Source: Thermoanaerobacterales bacterium UBA4880
GTDB lineage: Bacteria > Bacillota > Thermoanaerobacteria > Thermoanaerobacterales > UBA4877
Length of the DNA: 51,196 nt
Direction: 5' to 3'
NCBI GenBank assembly: GCA_002399285.1
Contig: DHDI01000010.1
Coordinates: forward strand, 1-51,196
Shown here: positions 33,212 to 42,377 of the stretch, one piece after another
How the letters are laid out: every line of letters begins with the position of its first letter
Numbering within the stretch: position 1 is the first letter of the stretch
The notes under the pieces: model-generated
Told to the model about the DNA's origin: nothing
The model's input: only the letters and a program-made list of their open reading frames with translations
Databases searched by the model: none
Position numbers and translations under genes: made by a program

Positions 33212-35197
33212 ATGAAAAATAAACTGTTCATATGGATAATGATCGTATCATGCATCGCAGCACTTTTTGCCGGATATGGAAGGTACCGGGTAGAAGAAGG
33301 TTATAAAAACATAGAGATAACGGGAGATCTGGATGCCTTAAGATCTATGGCTGAATACGGAGACGTGCAGCCGGGGAATATTATAGATGATTATAAGGCC
33401 CGGGGCATGAATTCCATAGCGGTAAATGAGGTCGATCTGAAACGCCTGCAGAGTGAAGGGAAGATCTCCTATATGACTTTGCCCGAGGCGGCCGCATTGA
33501 GCATGACTTCGGATAATGCCGCATTGAAGGAAGTTCTGGGTCACACCGGCGGGTTCCTGTCCGATTCCGTGGTGATACTTACCGAGGATGAGGACGCGGG
33601 CAAGTTTCTTTTGAACGGGCTGACGGAGAGATATAAAGGCGTGGTGCACGATACCGCGGAGGGGCGGTATATTTTTGCGGTCAATAAATCTCTGAAGGAC
33701 GTTGAGATCGACGGTCTGGGATTTGACACCGCCGACTTCGATATTGTAAAGTCCTCGGGACTTATAACCGTGGCCAGGGTGGAAAATTATAACGACCTCA
33801 AGGATTCCGATATAGACGCTTATATGGACATGCTCAAAAGCTACGGCATCGACCAGGTGGTCTTCGGCGGGGGCGAGGTACTGGGCGATAAGGCAAAGAT
33901 AGACTATGCGGCCGGGAGATTTAAGAAAGAGGGCATTGCCGTCGGCATCGTTGAGCTTCCCGTGGACAAGGACTATGAGACCCAGGACGGTATGAACAGG
34001 TTTGCCAAGCAGCAGGGTTACAGCGCATTCAAACTATTCAGTCTTTCGAGCAGAGAGATGGCCGCCTACGACAAGACGGAGATGGCCGACAAGTGGTATC
34101 GCGCCGTCATAGACAGAAACGTCAGGATGATATATGTAAGGCCGGAAATAAGGGCGGATAAGACGGGCGGATATAACATGCAGTTTTATGGAGATACCAT
34201 AGGCATATTCAAGGGGTATATGAATGACATAGGCGAGGATCTGGGCAAGATCGTACCGTTTGAAGAATATCATGTGCCGAGGATCGTCCAGGCCGTGATA
34301 GGGCTGGGCGTCGTTGCAGGCAGCATCCTGCTCTTAAATACCCTTCTGCCTTTGTCAGGTGCGGCGGCCAATATCCTGATGGCGCTGGGTACGGTTATCA
34401 CCTTCGGTACGCTGTACAGCAGGTTCTTTGATCTGGGAATAAAGGCGCTGGCGCTGGCAGCCTCCGTCGTATTCCCATCCTTAGCCATGGCATATATAAT
34501 GAAGGTCTGCGAGGAGAAGCGGGGTTCATTTATCAATTATACTTTGGTAAACTTCATGAAATCATCGCTTATCTCGGCCGTAGGCGCGTTATATATAGCG
34601 GCTGTCATGGCGGACAGCAAGTATCTGCTAAAGCTGGATTACTTCAGGGGAGTCAAGCTGTCCTTTGTGGTCCCGCTGTTCTACTTCCTCGTTCTATACT
34701 TTGTCCGGTATTTCCGGCGGGATCTGAGCACCGGAGATAAGACGGCATATATACTCAATGTCAATGTAAAGATCTGGCATGTGATCGTTGCGGTCATAGC
34801 CGCCGCGGTGGCCTTCGTGTATATTTCCCGAACGGGCAACAACCCGGCGGTGGGCGTGAGCGGCGCCGAAATGCAGGTGCGCTCACTGCTTGAGCATGTC
34901 TTAGTTGCCAGGCCGCGGGAGAAGGAGTTCCTCATAGGCTACCCGGCGCTGGTGCTGATGCTGGGGTTCGTCTATTATGGATACAGAAAAGAATGGAGGC
35001 TGGTATGGGGCATATTCGCCGCCATAGGACAGCTTTCACTGGTAAATACATTCAGCCATCTCAGGGCGCCGCTGGGCATTTCCATACGCAGGACGATATA
35101 CGGCATGGTCTTGGGGGTAGTTATAGGGTTCATCTATTTTGCCATAATAAGATATGTCCTTGGCTGCCTTAAGAAGAAATGGGGTGTGGATGCTTGA
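33212..35197 (+). CDS. DUF5693 family membrane protein
   Basis: 661 residues. One N-terminal membrane helix (about 5-24), an outer domain of about 330 residues, then nine or ten helices from about 355 to the end. The outer part (IIDDYKARGMNSIAVNEVDL, YGIDQVVFGGGEVLG) looks TIM-barrel-like. This family is habitually found directly before csaB in Firmicutes and is thought to act in surface polymer export or assembly. Its stop overlaps the start of the CsaB-TagA gene. Confidence 0.85.
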   Translation: MKNKLFIWIMIVSCIAALFAGYGRYRVEEGYKNIEITGDLDALRSMAEYGDVQPGNIIDDYKARGMNSIAVNEVDLKRLQSEGKISYMTLPEAAALSMTSDNAALKEVLGHTGGFLSDSVVILTEDEDAGKFLLNGLTERYKGVVHDTAEGRYIFAVNKSLKDVEIDGLGFDTADFDIVKSSGLITVARVENYNDLKDSDIDAYMDMLKSYGIDQVVFGGGEVLGDKAKIDYAAGRFKKEGIAVGIVELPVDKDYETQDGMNRFAKQQGYSAFKLFSLSSREMAAYDKTEMADKWYRAVIDRNVRMIYVRPEIRADKTGGYNMQFYGDTIGIFKGYMNDIGEDLGKIVPFEEYHVPRIVQAVIGLGVVAGSILLLNTLLPLSGAAANILMALGTVITFGTLYSRFFDLGIKALALAASVVFPSLAMAYIMKVCEEKRGSFINYTLVNFMKSSLISAVGALYIAAVMADSKYLLKLDYFRGVKLSFVVPLFYFLVLYFVRYFRRDLSTGDKTAYILNVNVKIWHVIVAVIAAAVAFVYISRTGNNPAVGVSGAEMQVRSLLEHVLVARPREKEFLIGYPALVLMLGFVYYGYRKEWRLVWGIFAAIGQLSLVNTFSHLRAPLGISIRRTIYGMVLGVVIGFIYFAIIRYVLGCLKKKWGVDA

Positions 35198-37041
35198 AGA
35201 AGGTTGTTGTGTCCGGTTACTACGGTTTTGATAATCTTGGTGACGAGGCGGTGCTGCTTTCCATAGTAAATACGCTGAAAGCCGCCGATAAAGAGCTGGA
35301 AATAACGGTTCTTTCCGATAAGCCTGAGGCGACGGCGGCAAGATATGGCGTGAAGTCGGTAAACCGTACCGGCTTTTTTGCCGTGCTTAAAGCCGTCTGC
35401 GGCTGTGATCTTCTGATAAGCGGCGGGGGCAGCCTGCTGCAGGATGTTACCAGCAGGGCAAGTCTGGTTTACTATCTTGCCATACTGCTTATGGGGATAT
35501 TTTTCAGGAGAAAGGTCATGGTGTACGGACAGGGGATCGGTCCCCTCACGAATAAAACGGATATCAGAATGGTATCCTTTGTACTCAGGCGGGTGAACAT
35601 AATCACACTTCGGGACAACTCCTCACTGGAGCTCTTGAAGCGGATGGGCGTAGAGAAAAATGTCCGCGTCACAGCAGACCCGGTATTTTGCCTCCAGGCA
35701 CCTTCGGATTCGGGAGCGGGATCGCTGCTGGAAAGCGAGGGCATAGAGGGGGATTTTATATTGATATCCCCAAGAAACTGGTATAACAATGAACTCTTTC
35801 GGGTGGAGATGGCAAAGGCGTTGGACCGTATCCATCAGAATACCGGAGCCGAGATAGTGTTCTGCCCGTTCCATCAGTCCGATATTGATGAGAGCAGGGC
35901 GATAGCCGAATTTATGAAGTGCCCCAATCATATACTGCATAGGGTATATGGTCCCGAAGATGTGCTGGGGATCATCTCGCTCTGCAGGATGGTGATCGGC
36001 GTAAGGCTTCATTCCCTGATATTCGGGGCATTGGTCGGATGTCCGGTGGTGGGCATATCCTATGATCCCAAGATAGACGGGTTTCTGAAGGATATAGACA
36101 CGGTGCCGGCAGGGGATATGAGGACCGTTACCGCCGAACAGATTGAGGATCATGCGGAACAACTATGGGCAAGGCGGGATGAAGCGGCGGAAGAAATCAA
36201 GGAGAAGACCGAAAGGCTGAGAGAAAAGGCCATGGAAAACGTGGAGCTGGCCTTGTCGCTGATCGGCGGAGAAAAGCACGCAAAGACTGAGGAGACCGGT
36301 GATGAAGATCAGCCTAAGGTTGAGATATTGGGGGTTACGGTCGACAATATAACCATGGAGGACGCATATGACAGGGTGTCTGATTTTGCACGGGACGGAA
36401 AACGCCATGTGGTTTTTACGCCCAATGCAGAGATAATCATGTCCGCATACCGCGATAGTGATCTGAGATACATATTGAATTCATCTGACCTCAACGTCCC
36501 CGACGGGATAGGGGTCGTTTTAGCCGCAAGGCTATATGGGAGTAAGATAAAGGAGCGGGTCACGGGAATCGACCTCATGAATCTCATCTGCAAAAATGCT
36601 CCGGAAAGAGGACACAAATTGTATTTTCTGGGAGGCAAACCGGGGGTCGCCGAGAAGGCGGCGGAAAATGCCTCCGCGCGGTATGACGGGATCAATATCG
36701 TCGGGACCCATGACGGCTATTTTGACAGCGGGCAGGAGAAAGCCGTCATAGAGGATATAAACGGAAAGGACGTGGACTTCCTGTTCGTGGGGCTGGGCGC
36801 TCCCAAACAGGAGAATTGGATCCATGAACATCCCGAAATCGCGGCCAAGGTCATAATGGGTGTGGGAGGCAGCTTTGACGTGCTGGCCGGCGTAGTAAAG
36901 CGCGCTCCCACGGCATATCGGAAGCTGGGGCTGGAATGGCTTTACCGGCTTATCAAGGAGCCGCGGCGATTTAAACGGATGCTGAATCTTCCGCTTTTCA
37001 TTATCACGGTGCTGAGAGAGAAGGTGATTAAAAGGATATGA
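35194..37041 (+). CDS. csaB: Fusion of CsaB pyruvyl transferase and TagA/WecG glycosyltransferase
   Basis: 615 residues in two domains. Residues 1-355 are CsaB: VVVSGYYGFDNLGDEAVL, SGGGSLLQD, VYGQGIGPL, VRLHSLIFGALVGCPVVG. CsaB puts pyruvate ketals on cell-wall polysaccharide, the ligand of SLH domains. Residues 375-615 are a TagA/WecG/CpsF enzyme: GVTVDNITMEDAYDRV, FTPNAEII (catalytic Thr), PDGIGVV (Asp) and GLGAPKQENWI. TagA adds N-acetylmannosamine to lipid-linked GlcNAc. An acidic linker of about 20 residues joins them. The start is TTG 35194, overlapping the previous stop; no stop or frameshift separates the domains. Confidence 0.92.
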   Translation: MKKVVVSGYYGFDNLGDEAVLLSIVNTLKAADKELEITVLSDKPEATAARYGVKSVNRTGFFAVLKAVCGCDLLISGGGSLLQDVTSRASLVYYLAILLMGIFFRRKVMVYGQGIGPLTNKTDIRMVSFVLRRVNIITLRDNSSLELLKRMGVEKNVRVTADPVFCLQAPSDSGAGSLLESEGIEGDFILISPRNWYNNELFRVEMAKALDRIHQNTGAEIVFCPFHQSDIDESRAIAEFMKCPNHILHRVYGPEDVLGIISLCRMVIGVRLHSLIFGALVGCPVVGISYDPKIDGFLKDIDTVPAGDMRTVTAEQIEDHAEQLWARRDEAAEEIKEKTERLREKAMENVELALSLIGGEKHAKTEETGDEDQPKVEILGVTVDNITMEDAYDRVSDFARDGKRHVVFTPNAEIIMSAYRDSDLRYILNSSDLNVPDGIGVVLAARLYGSKIKERVTGIDLMNLICKNAPERGHKLYFLGGKPGVAEKAAENASARYDGINIVGTHDGYFDSGQEKAVIEDINGKDVDFLFVGLGAPKQENWIHEHPEIAAKVIMGVGGSFDVLAGVVKRAPTAYRKLGLEWLYRLIKEPRRFKRMLNLPLFIITVLREKVIKRI

Positions 37042-37874
37042 TCAAGAGAACAATAAAAGATTATATAGGCATTACGGCAGGCGTGCTGCTCATGACCCTG
37101 TCGCTCAATATGTTCCTCACGCCCAATAATATAGCGCCGGGAGGAATAAGCGGCCTGGCCATAATCATACACAGCCATACCGGCTGGCCTGTCGGTTTGC
37201 TGACTTTGGCATTCAATATTCCCTTGTTTGTCATTGCTATTGTGGTTTTGGGAGCGCACTTCGGCGTAAAGACATTCTACGCCACATTTCTTTTGGGCTT
37301 TACCATAGATTTGCTGTCGGGTCTTCCTGTTCTTACATACAATGATCTTCTTGCCGGAGTATACGGCGGAATACTCATGGGTGTCGGTCTCGGACTTATC
37401 TTCAAATATAATGCAACGACGGGCGGAACAGATCTGGCTGCCGCCATAATAAGGCACTATTTTCCGCAGATGTCCATGGGAACTCTGATGCTGGTCTTGG
37501 ATGCGGCTATCATAGCCTATGCCGGATTCTCCTTTTCTGCAGAACTCGCTCTGTATGCATTGGCTGCCGATGCCCTTGCCGTATGGGTGATAGATATCAT
37601 ACAGGAGGGCACGAATGATAACCGGGCGGCTTATGTCATCTCGGATTACAGCGACGATATAGAGGCGGAGATCCTGACGAAGATGGAGAGAGGGGTCACG
37701 TCGTTTGCAGGCCGCGGAGGATATACCGGTAAGGAAAAAAAGGTGCTCTTCTGCGTTATATCCAAAAGCGACATATCTCAATTCAAGGAGATCATACATG
37801 ATATCGATCCCGATGCCTTTGTCGTGATGTTCCAGGCCAATGAAATTATGGGCGAAGGGTTTGAGGAAATATAA
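37038..37874 (+). CDS. YitT family membrane protein
   Basis: 278 residues. Five or six N-terminal helices with NMFLTPNNIAPGGISGLAIII and ATTGGTDLAAAIIRHY (DUF161 repeats), then a soluble DUF2179 domain (about 190-278) with VTSFAGRGGYTGKEKKVLFCVI. Function is unproven; a transport role is often suggested. It overlaps the CsaB-TagA stop by ATGA, third gene of that operon. Confidence 0.92.
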   Translation: MIKRTIKDYIGITAGVLLMTLSLNMFLTPNNIAPGGISGLAIIIHSHTGWPVGLLTLAFNIPLFVIAIVVLGAHFGVKTFYATFLLGFTIDLLSGLPVLTYNDLLAGVYGGILMGVGLGLIFKYNATTGGTDLAAAIIRHYFPQMSMGTLMLVLDAAIIAYAGFSFSAELALYALAADALAVWVIDIIQEGTNDNRAAYVISDYSDDIEAEILTKMERGVTSFAGRGGYTGKEKKVLFCVISKSDISQFKEIIHDIDPDAFVVMFQANEIMGEGFEEI

Positions 37875-37950
37875 AAGGTAGAGTATAATATATTTGGCTT
37901 GTTTACGCTCGAAATTGATTTATATTCTTTATTATAGGGGAGGATAAGGG

Positions 37951-38874
37951 ATGGAAAAATTCGACTGTATAATAATAGGCGGAGGTCCGTCAGGTCTCTC
38001 CGCAGCACTGTATGCCTCGAGGGGAAAGCTGAACACGCTGGTGATCGAGAAGAAGGAGTTCGGCGGTCAGGCGGCTACCACGGATGAGCTGGAAAATTAT
38101 CCGGGCTCTATGGAACAGCCCACCGGTCCCAAGATCACAGAGAGGATGCACGAACAGGCGGCGTCCTTTGGAACAAGCTTCGTTGTGGATGAGGTTTTGG
38201 ATATCGATACGTCGGCGGATATCAAAAGACTGAAGACAAAAAAAAGTGAGTATGAGGCAAAGGCGGTAATATTCGCCGGCGGCGCTCAGCCGAAGAAGAT
38301 AGGCTGCCCGGGAGAGGACGAGCTCAGGGGAAAGGGAGTCTCGTACTGTGCCACATGCGATGCCGATTTCTTTACCGACCTGGAAGTCGTGGTGGTCGGC
38401 GGCGGGGATTCCGCCATAAAGGAAGCCGTATATCTCACCAAGTTTGCGAGCAAGGTGACCGTGGTGCACAGGAGGGATCAGCTCAGGGCCGATAAGATCA
38501 ATCAGGAAAGAGCTTTTGCAAATCCAAAGATAAGCTTTGCATGGAACAGTGTCGTGGATAGGATAGAGGGAAACGGCCTGGTGGAAAAGGTGATCCTCAG
38601 GAATGTAAAGACCAACGAGCTCACCGATTACAGGACGGACGGCGTCTTTGTCTTCGTAGGCACGGACCCGCAGACGGATATACTCAAGGACAGGGTACAG
38701 ACGGACAAGTCAGGTTATATCATCACCAATGATGAAATGGAAACGGGAATAGAAGGCGTTTATGCTGCCGGAGACTGCCGGAGCAAGAGATTGAGACAGG
38801 TAATAACGGCGGCGGCCGACGGTGCTATTGCGGCTACGGCGGCTATCGAATATATCGGCAAAAAGTTTGAATAA
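37951..38874 (+). CDS. trxB: Thioredoxin reductase
   Basis: 307 residues. FAD motif GGGPSGLSAALYASRG (about 9-24), redox pair in YCATCDADFF (CATC), NADPH motifs VVGGGDSAIKEA and HRRDQLRADK, and GVYAAGDCRSKRLRQV at the C-terminus. It reduces thioredoxin with NADPH. The start follows GGGGAGGATAAGGG. It is 18 bp ahead of the transketolase genes, possibly co-transcribed. Confidence 0.94.
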   Translation: MEKFDCIIIGGGPSGLSAALYASRGKLNTLVIEKKEFGGQAATTDELENYPGSMEQPTGPKITERMHEQAASFGTSFVVDEVLDIDTSADIKRLKTKKSEYEAKAVIFAGGAQPKKIGCPGEDELRGKGVSYCATCDADFFTDLEVVVVGGGDSAIKEAVYLTKFASKVTVVHRRDQLRADKINQERAFANPKISFAWNSVVDRIEGNGLVEKVILRNVKTNELTDYRTDGVFVFVGTDPQTDILKDRVQTDKSGYIITNDEMETGIEGVYAAGDCRSKRLRQVITAAADGAIAATAAIEYIGKKFE

Positions 38875-38892
38875 AAAGGAAGGTGGATAAGT

Positions 38893-39723
38893 TTGGACTT
38901 GAGGGAATTGCGCAAAACAGCCAACGATATGAGGATCGATATAGTAGAAATGATTTATGAAGCCCAGTCGGGCCACCCGGGAGGATCGCTCTCTGCGGCG
39001 GATATCCTTGCCGTGCTCTATTTCAAGGAAATGAATGTGGATCCCAAAAACCCGAGGTGGGAAGACAGGGACAGGCTGGTGCTGTCAAAGGGACATGCGT
39101 CCCCCGTGCTGTATGCGGCATTGGCTGAGAGGGGCTTCATACCTAAAGAGGAATTGAAGACGTTCAGAAAGATAAATACCAAGCTTCAAGGTCATCCCAA
39201 TATGAACGACACACCCGGTGTGGACATGACCACGGGTTCTTTAGGACAGGGACTCTCGGCAGCCAACGGAATGGCCTTGGCAGGCAAACTCGATAAGAAG
39301 GACTATAGGGTGTATGCCGTATTGGGAGACGGGGAATGCGAGGAAGGACAGATATGGGAGGCGGCCATGTCCGCGGCCCACTATAAGCTGGATAACCTTA
39401 CGGCTATCCTGGATCACAACGGCCTTCAGATAGACGGCCCCAATGAGAAGGTCATGAACATAGAACCGATAGAGGATAAGTGGAAGGCGTTCGGATGGTA
39501 CACCATCAGGATCGACGGCCATGACGTACAACAGATAATCGATGCCGTGGAAAAGGCTAAAGAGATAAAGGACAGGCCGACGATCATAATTGCGAACACA
39601 GTAAAGGGCAAGGGAGTATCATTTATGGAGAACCAGGTAGGCTGGCACGGCACTGCGCCCAATAAGGAGCAGATGGAGCAGGCCATAGCGGAGCTTACGG
39701 AGAGAGGTGAGAGCATTGAATAA
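38893..39723 (+). CDS. Transketolase, N-terminal subunit
   Basis: 276 residues. The thiamine diphosphate-binding half: [50 protein letters not shown] and [20 protein letters not shown] with DHNGLQIDG. It moves two-carbon ketol units in the pentose phosphate pathway with its partner. The start is TTG 38893 behind GGAAGGTGG. It overlaps the partner gene by eight bases. Split transketolase is common in Clostridia and Archaea. Confidence 0.95.
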   Translation: MDLRELRKTANDMRIDIVEMIYEAQSGHPGGSLSAADILAVLYFKEMNVDPKNPRWEDRDRLVLSKGHASPVLYAALAERGFIPKEELKTFRKINTKLQGHPNMNDTPGVDMTTGSLGQGLSAANGMALAGKLDKKDYRVYAVLGDGECEEGQIWEAAMSAAHYKLDNLTAILDHNGLQIDGPNEKVMNIEPIEDKWKAFGWYTIRIDGHDVQQIIDAVEKAKEIKDRPTIIIANTVKGKGVSFMENQVGWHGTAPNKEQMEQAIAELTERGESIE

Positions 39724-40642
39724 GATTGCGACGAGAGAGGCATATGGAAAGACGCTCTTAGAGCTCGGCTCGAAAAGACAGGATATAGTGGTGCTGGACG
39801 CCGACCTCTCCAAATCCACAAAGACCAACGAATTTGCAAAGGAATACCCCGACAGGTTCTTTGATATGGGCATATCGGAGCAGGATATGATAGGCACTGC
39901 GGCAGGCCTGGCCACATGCGGCAAGATACCCTTCGCCAGCAGCTTTGCGGTATTTGCCACAGGGAGGACGTACGACCAGATAAGGGACTCGGTGTGCTAT
40001 CCCAACCTCAATGTAAAGATAGCGGCGACCCACGCGGGGCTGTCCGTAGGAGAGGACGGGGCCACCCACCAGTCCGTTGAAGATATAAACCTAATGAGAG
40101 GGCTGCCCAACATGACCGTATTGGTACCGGCCGACGCCGTATCCGCGGCGCGTCTTACTGAGCTGGCGGCAGAATATAAGGGACCGGTGTATATAAGGCT
40201 GGGAAGGCCGAACATACCCGTTATATATGACGATTCACAGAAATTCGAGATAGGTTGTGGAATAAAGCTTAGAGAAGGTAAGTCCATAAGCATTGTAGCG
40301 ACCGGCATGATGGTGGCTATGGCTATGGAGGCGGCAGACATACTGAGCAAAGAGGGGATAGCGGCTGAGGTCATAGATATACACACGATCAAGCCGATAG
40401 ATAAGGATATTATAGTCGATACGGCCCGTAAGACCGGCAGGGTGATGACCTGCGAAGAACACAGCATATACGGCGGACTTGGCTCTGCGGTATGCGAGGT
40501 GCTTTCGGAGAATTATCCGGCAAGGGTCAAGAGGATAGGAGTAAGTGACACCTTCGGGGAATCGGGAACGCCCGACGCGGTCATAAAAAAGTATGGACTC
40601 ACCGCAGGCGATATAGTCAAAGCAGCGAGGGAAATGATGTAG
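39716..40642 (+). CDS. Transketolase, C-terminal subunit
   Basis: 308 residues. The pyrimidine-binding half: [36 protein letters not shown] (activating Glu), [32 protein letters not shown] and [11 protein letters not shown] 39716, six bases behind AGAGGTGA, is preferred over the in-frame GTG 39707. It is last of the transketolase pair. Confidence 0.95.
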   Translation: MNKIATREAYGKTLLELGSKRQDIVVLDADLSKSTKTNEFAKEYPDRFFDMGISEQDMIGTAAGLATCGKIPFASSFAVFATGRTYDQIRDSVCYPNLNVKIAATHAGLSVGEDGATHQSVEDINLMRGLPNMTVLVPADAVSAARLTELAAEYKGPVYIRLGRPNIPVIYDDSQKFEIGCGIKLREGKSISIVATGMMVAMAMEAADILSKEGIAAEVIDIHTIKPIDKDIIVDTARKTGRVMTCEEHSIYGGLGSAVCEVLSENYPARVKRIGVSDTFGESGTPDAVIKKYGLTAGDIVKAAREMM

Positions 40643-40645
40643 ATT

Positions 40646-40673
40646 TTGTATTCACAATGATTAGTGATATAAT
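40646..40673 (+). promoter_or_regulatory. Promoter for the 69-residue protein
   Basis: TTGTAT, 16 bp, TATAAT, with the -10 box 24 bp before the start codon. Confidence 0.65.
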
Positions 40674-40696
40674 CTACCCAGAAGGGAAGGATAAAT

Positions 40697-40906
40697 ATGG
40701 GAAATCCTCAAAAGCATGTGGACAACCTCAAAAAGGCGATAGAAATGGAAAAGAAGAACCTTGAGCTATACAGGGAATATGCCAAGGATGCTCCCGCCGA
40801 GGGATGCGAGCTCATGTATCATGACATTATCACGGAGAGAGAAAAAACGATAGAAAAAATGACGAATGCAAAGGATTACTGGGAATCTGAGATCTCTAAA
40901 AAGTAG
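40697..40906 (+). CDS. Small helical protein of unknown function
   Basis: 69 residues, almost fully helical and charged: HVDNLKKAIEMEKKNLELY, then MYHDIITEREKTIEKM. The spacing of E-x-x-x-x-Y-x-E and H-D-x-x-x-E-R-E is reminiscent of ferritin-like helices, but it is too short for a full domain. The start follows GAAGGGAAGG. It has its own promoter and terminator, so it is a real single gene. No function is claimed. Confidence 0.75.
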   Translation: MGNPQKHVDNLKKAIEMEKKNLELYREYAKDAPAEGCELMYHDIITEREKTIEKMTNAKDYWESEISKK

Positions 40907-40912
40907 TTGCTT

Positions 40913-40940
40913 GCGCTGCCTTCCGGCAGCCTTTTTTTTA
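40913..40940 (+). terminator. Intrinsic terminator
   Basis: GCTGCC, TTCC loop, GGCAGC, then nine T. Confidence 0.9.
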
Positions 40941-41082
40941 TTCTTTTTATCTTAGAAAAAATTTTTAAAAATCATACATCTGATTGCAATAATATATGCT
41001 ATAATTATTAAAGAATAAATTTGCTGATTAAGATAGACTTAATTATGAGGTAATTAATTATAAATAAAAGAGGTGTTTGTCA

Positions 41083-42315
41083 ATGATTCCACGTGTGTTT
41101 AAAAACCGATCTTTTCTGCTGCTGTGGTGTGCCCGCACCATTTCCCTGCTGGGCGATGCCTTTTTTGAGATGGGACTCACCCTGCTCATCTACGATAAAA
41201 CCGGCTCTACCATAGCTATGGGTATGAACCTGATAATGTATTTCGTACCGTCGTGGATATTCGGTTTTATCGGCGGCGCCGCGGCGGACAAGTATACCAG
41301 GAAAACGATTATGGTTTTAAGCGACCTTATGAGAGGACTCATACTTATGTTCCTTCCCGTGTTTATAAGCGGCGATAATTGGACGCCCGTATTGATCTAT
41401 GCGGCTACCTTTGTCTTATCGACCCTGGGACAATTTTGTAATCCAGCATCCGGCGCGATCCTGCCTCAGATCGTGGAGGGAGATTCGCTGGTAGCTGCAA
41501 ACTCCGCCATGAATACCATGAAGCAGCTGGTCGGAATAGTGGGTCCCGCTTTGGCAGGTATAATCATAAAGCAATTCGGGACCATCGCAACCATCTACGC
41601 CAATATGGCTTCGTTCTTCATCAGCTGCGCGCTGGTGTCCATGATACGTATCGCTGCCGGAGGAGGCAAGTCTGCCGTAAAAGAGAAAGATAAGGGTTTC
41701 TATTCGGTCATTGTGGAAGGATTATCCTATGTGGCAAAGAGAGCCGACCTAAAGGTATTATTGATGCTGATGGTCATATTGAATGCTCTTTTGGGCCCGC
41801 TCAACGTGATACTGCCTGTCTATGCCGATAATGTGCTGGGTGCGGAGGTCGCCGGTTACAGTTCGATGCTGTCCGGATATTCGGTGGGTTCTTTGGCAGG
41901 CGCGGCTTTAGTCGGCATTTTTATGAAGTTCGCCGGCATTGATGCGCTCATTGCCATAGGTATCGCGGCGATAGGGATCGGCCTGGCCACTTTGGGCATA
42001 TTTGCAAACCTGTACTATGCCATGACGATAATGGCTGTCGCCGGTATAGGCGCAGGAATAATCAGCGTCATAGTATCGGTCATGATACAGAAGACCACAC
42101 CGGAGGATCTGCTGGGCAGGGTGCTGAGCACGATGGGGATCATAGGGACAACGACTGCGCCATTGAGTATTGCCGTCACCAGCGTGCTGCTCAATTACAT
42201 ATCGCCAAATACATTCTTTATAATCTGCGGTTTTATAGCCCTGGCGTTCTTCGCGTGGTATGCCGTTTACAGCCGTGCCCGCGGAGGCGTCTTTAAGGAG
42301 ACGCAGGAGGAATAA
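41083..42315 (+). CDS. MFS transporter (drug-exporter type)
   Basis: 410 residues with twelve hydrophobic helices. RSFLLLWCARTISLLGDAFF at the start and GAAADKYTRKTIMVLSD (the loop 2-3 motif) and GRVLSTMGIIGTTTAP near the end match the MFS-3/MefA-like efflux group. The substrate is unknown, perhaps a macrolide or metabolite. ATG 41083 is seven bases behind AGGTG; TTG 41077 is less likely. Single gene. Confidence 0.92.
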   Translation: MIPRVFKNRSFLLLWCARTISLLGDAFFEMGLTLLIYDKTGSTIAMGMNLIMYFVPSWIFGFIGGAAADKYTRKTIMVLSDLMRGLILMFLPVFISGDNWTPVLIYAATFVLSTLGQFCNPASGAILPQIVEGDSLVAANSAMNTMKQLVGIVGPALAGIIIKQFGTIATIYANMASFFISCALVSMIRIAAGGGKSAVKEKDKGFYSVIVEGLSYVAKRADLKVLLMLMVILNALLGPLNVILPVYADNVLGAEVAGYSSMLSGYSVGSLAGAALVGIFMKFAGIDALIAIGIAAIGIGLATLGIFANLYYAMTIMAVAGIGAGIISVIVSVMIQKTTPEDLLGRVLSTMGIIGTTTAPLSIAVTSVLLNYISPNTFFIICGFIALAFFAWYAVYSRARGGVFKETQEE

Positions 42316-42346
42316 TAAAAAGAACAGAGGGATCAATTTCCCTCTG
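42314..42346 (-). terminator. Terminator for the GH18-SLH gene
   Basis: On the minus strand CAGAGGGAA and TCCCTCTG pair, followed by TTCTTTTTATT. It lies between convergent genes and may stop both. Confidence 0.6.
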
Positions 42347-42377
42347 CTCCAGACCGTGCCGATCTAGTGTAAATAAT

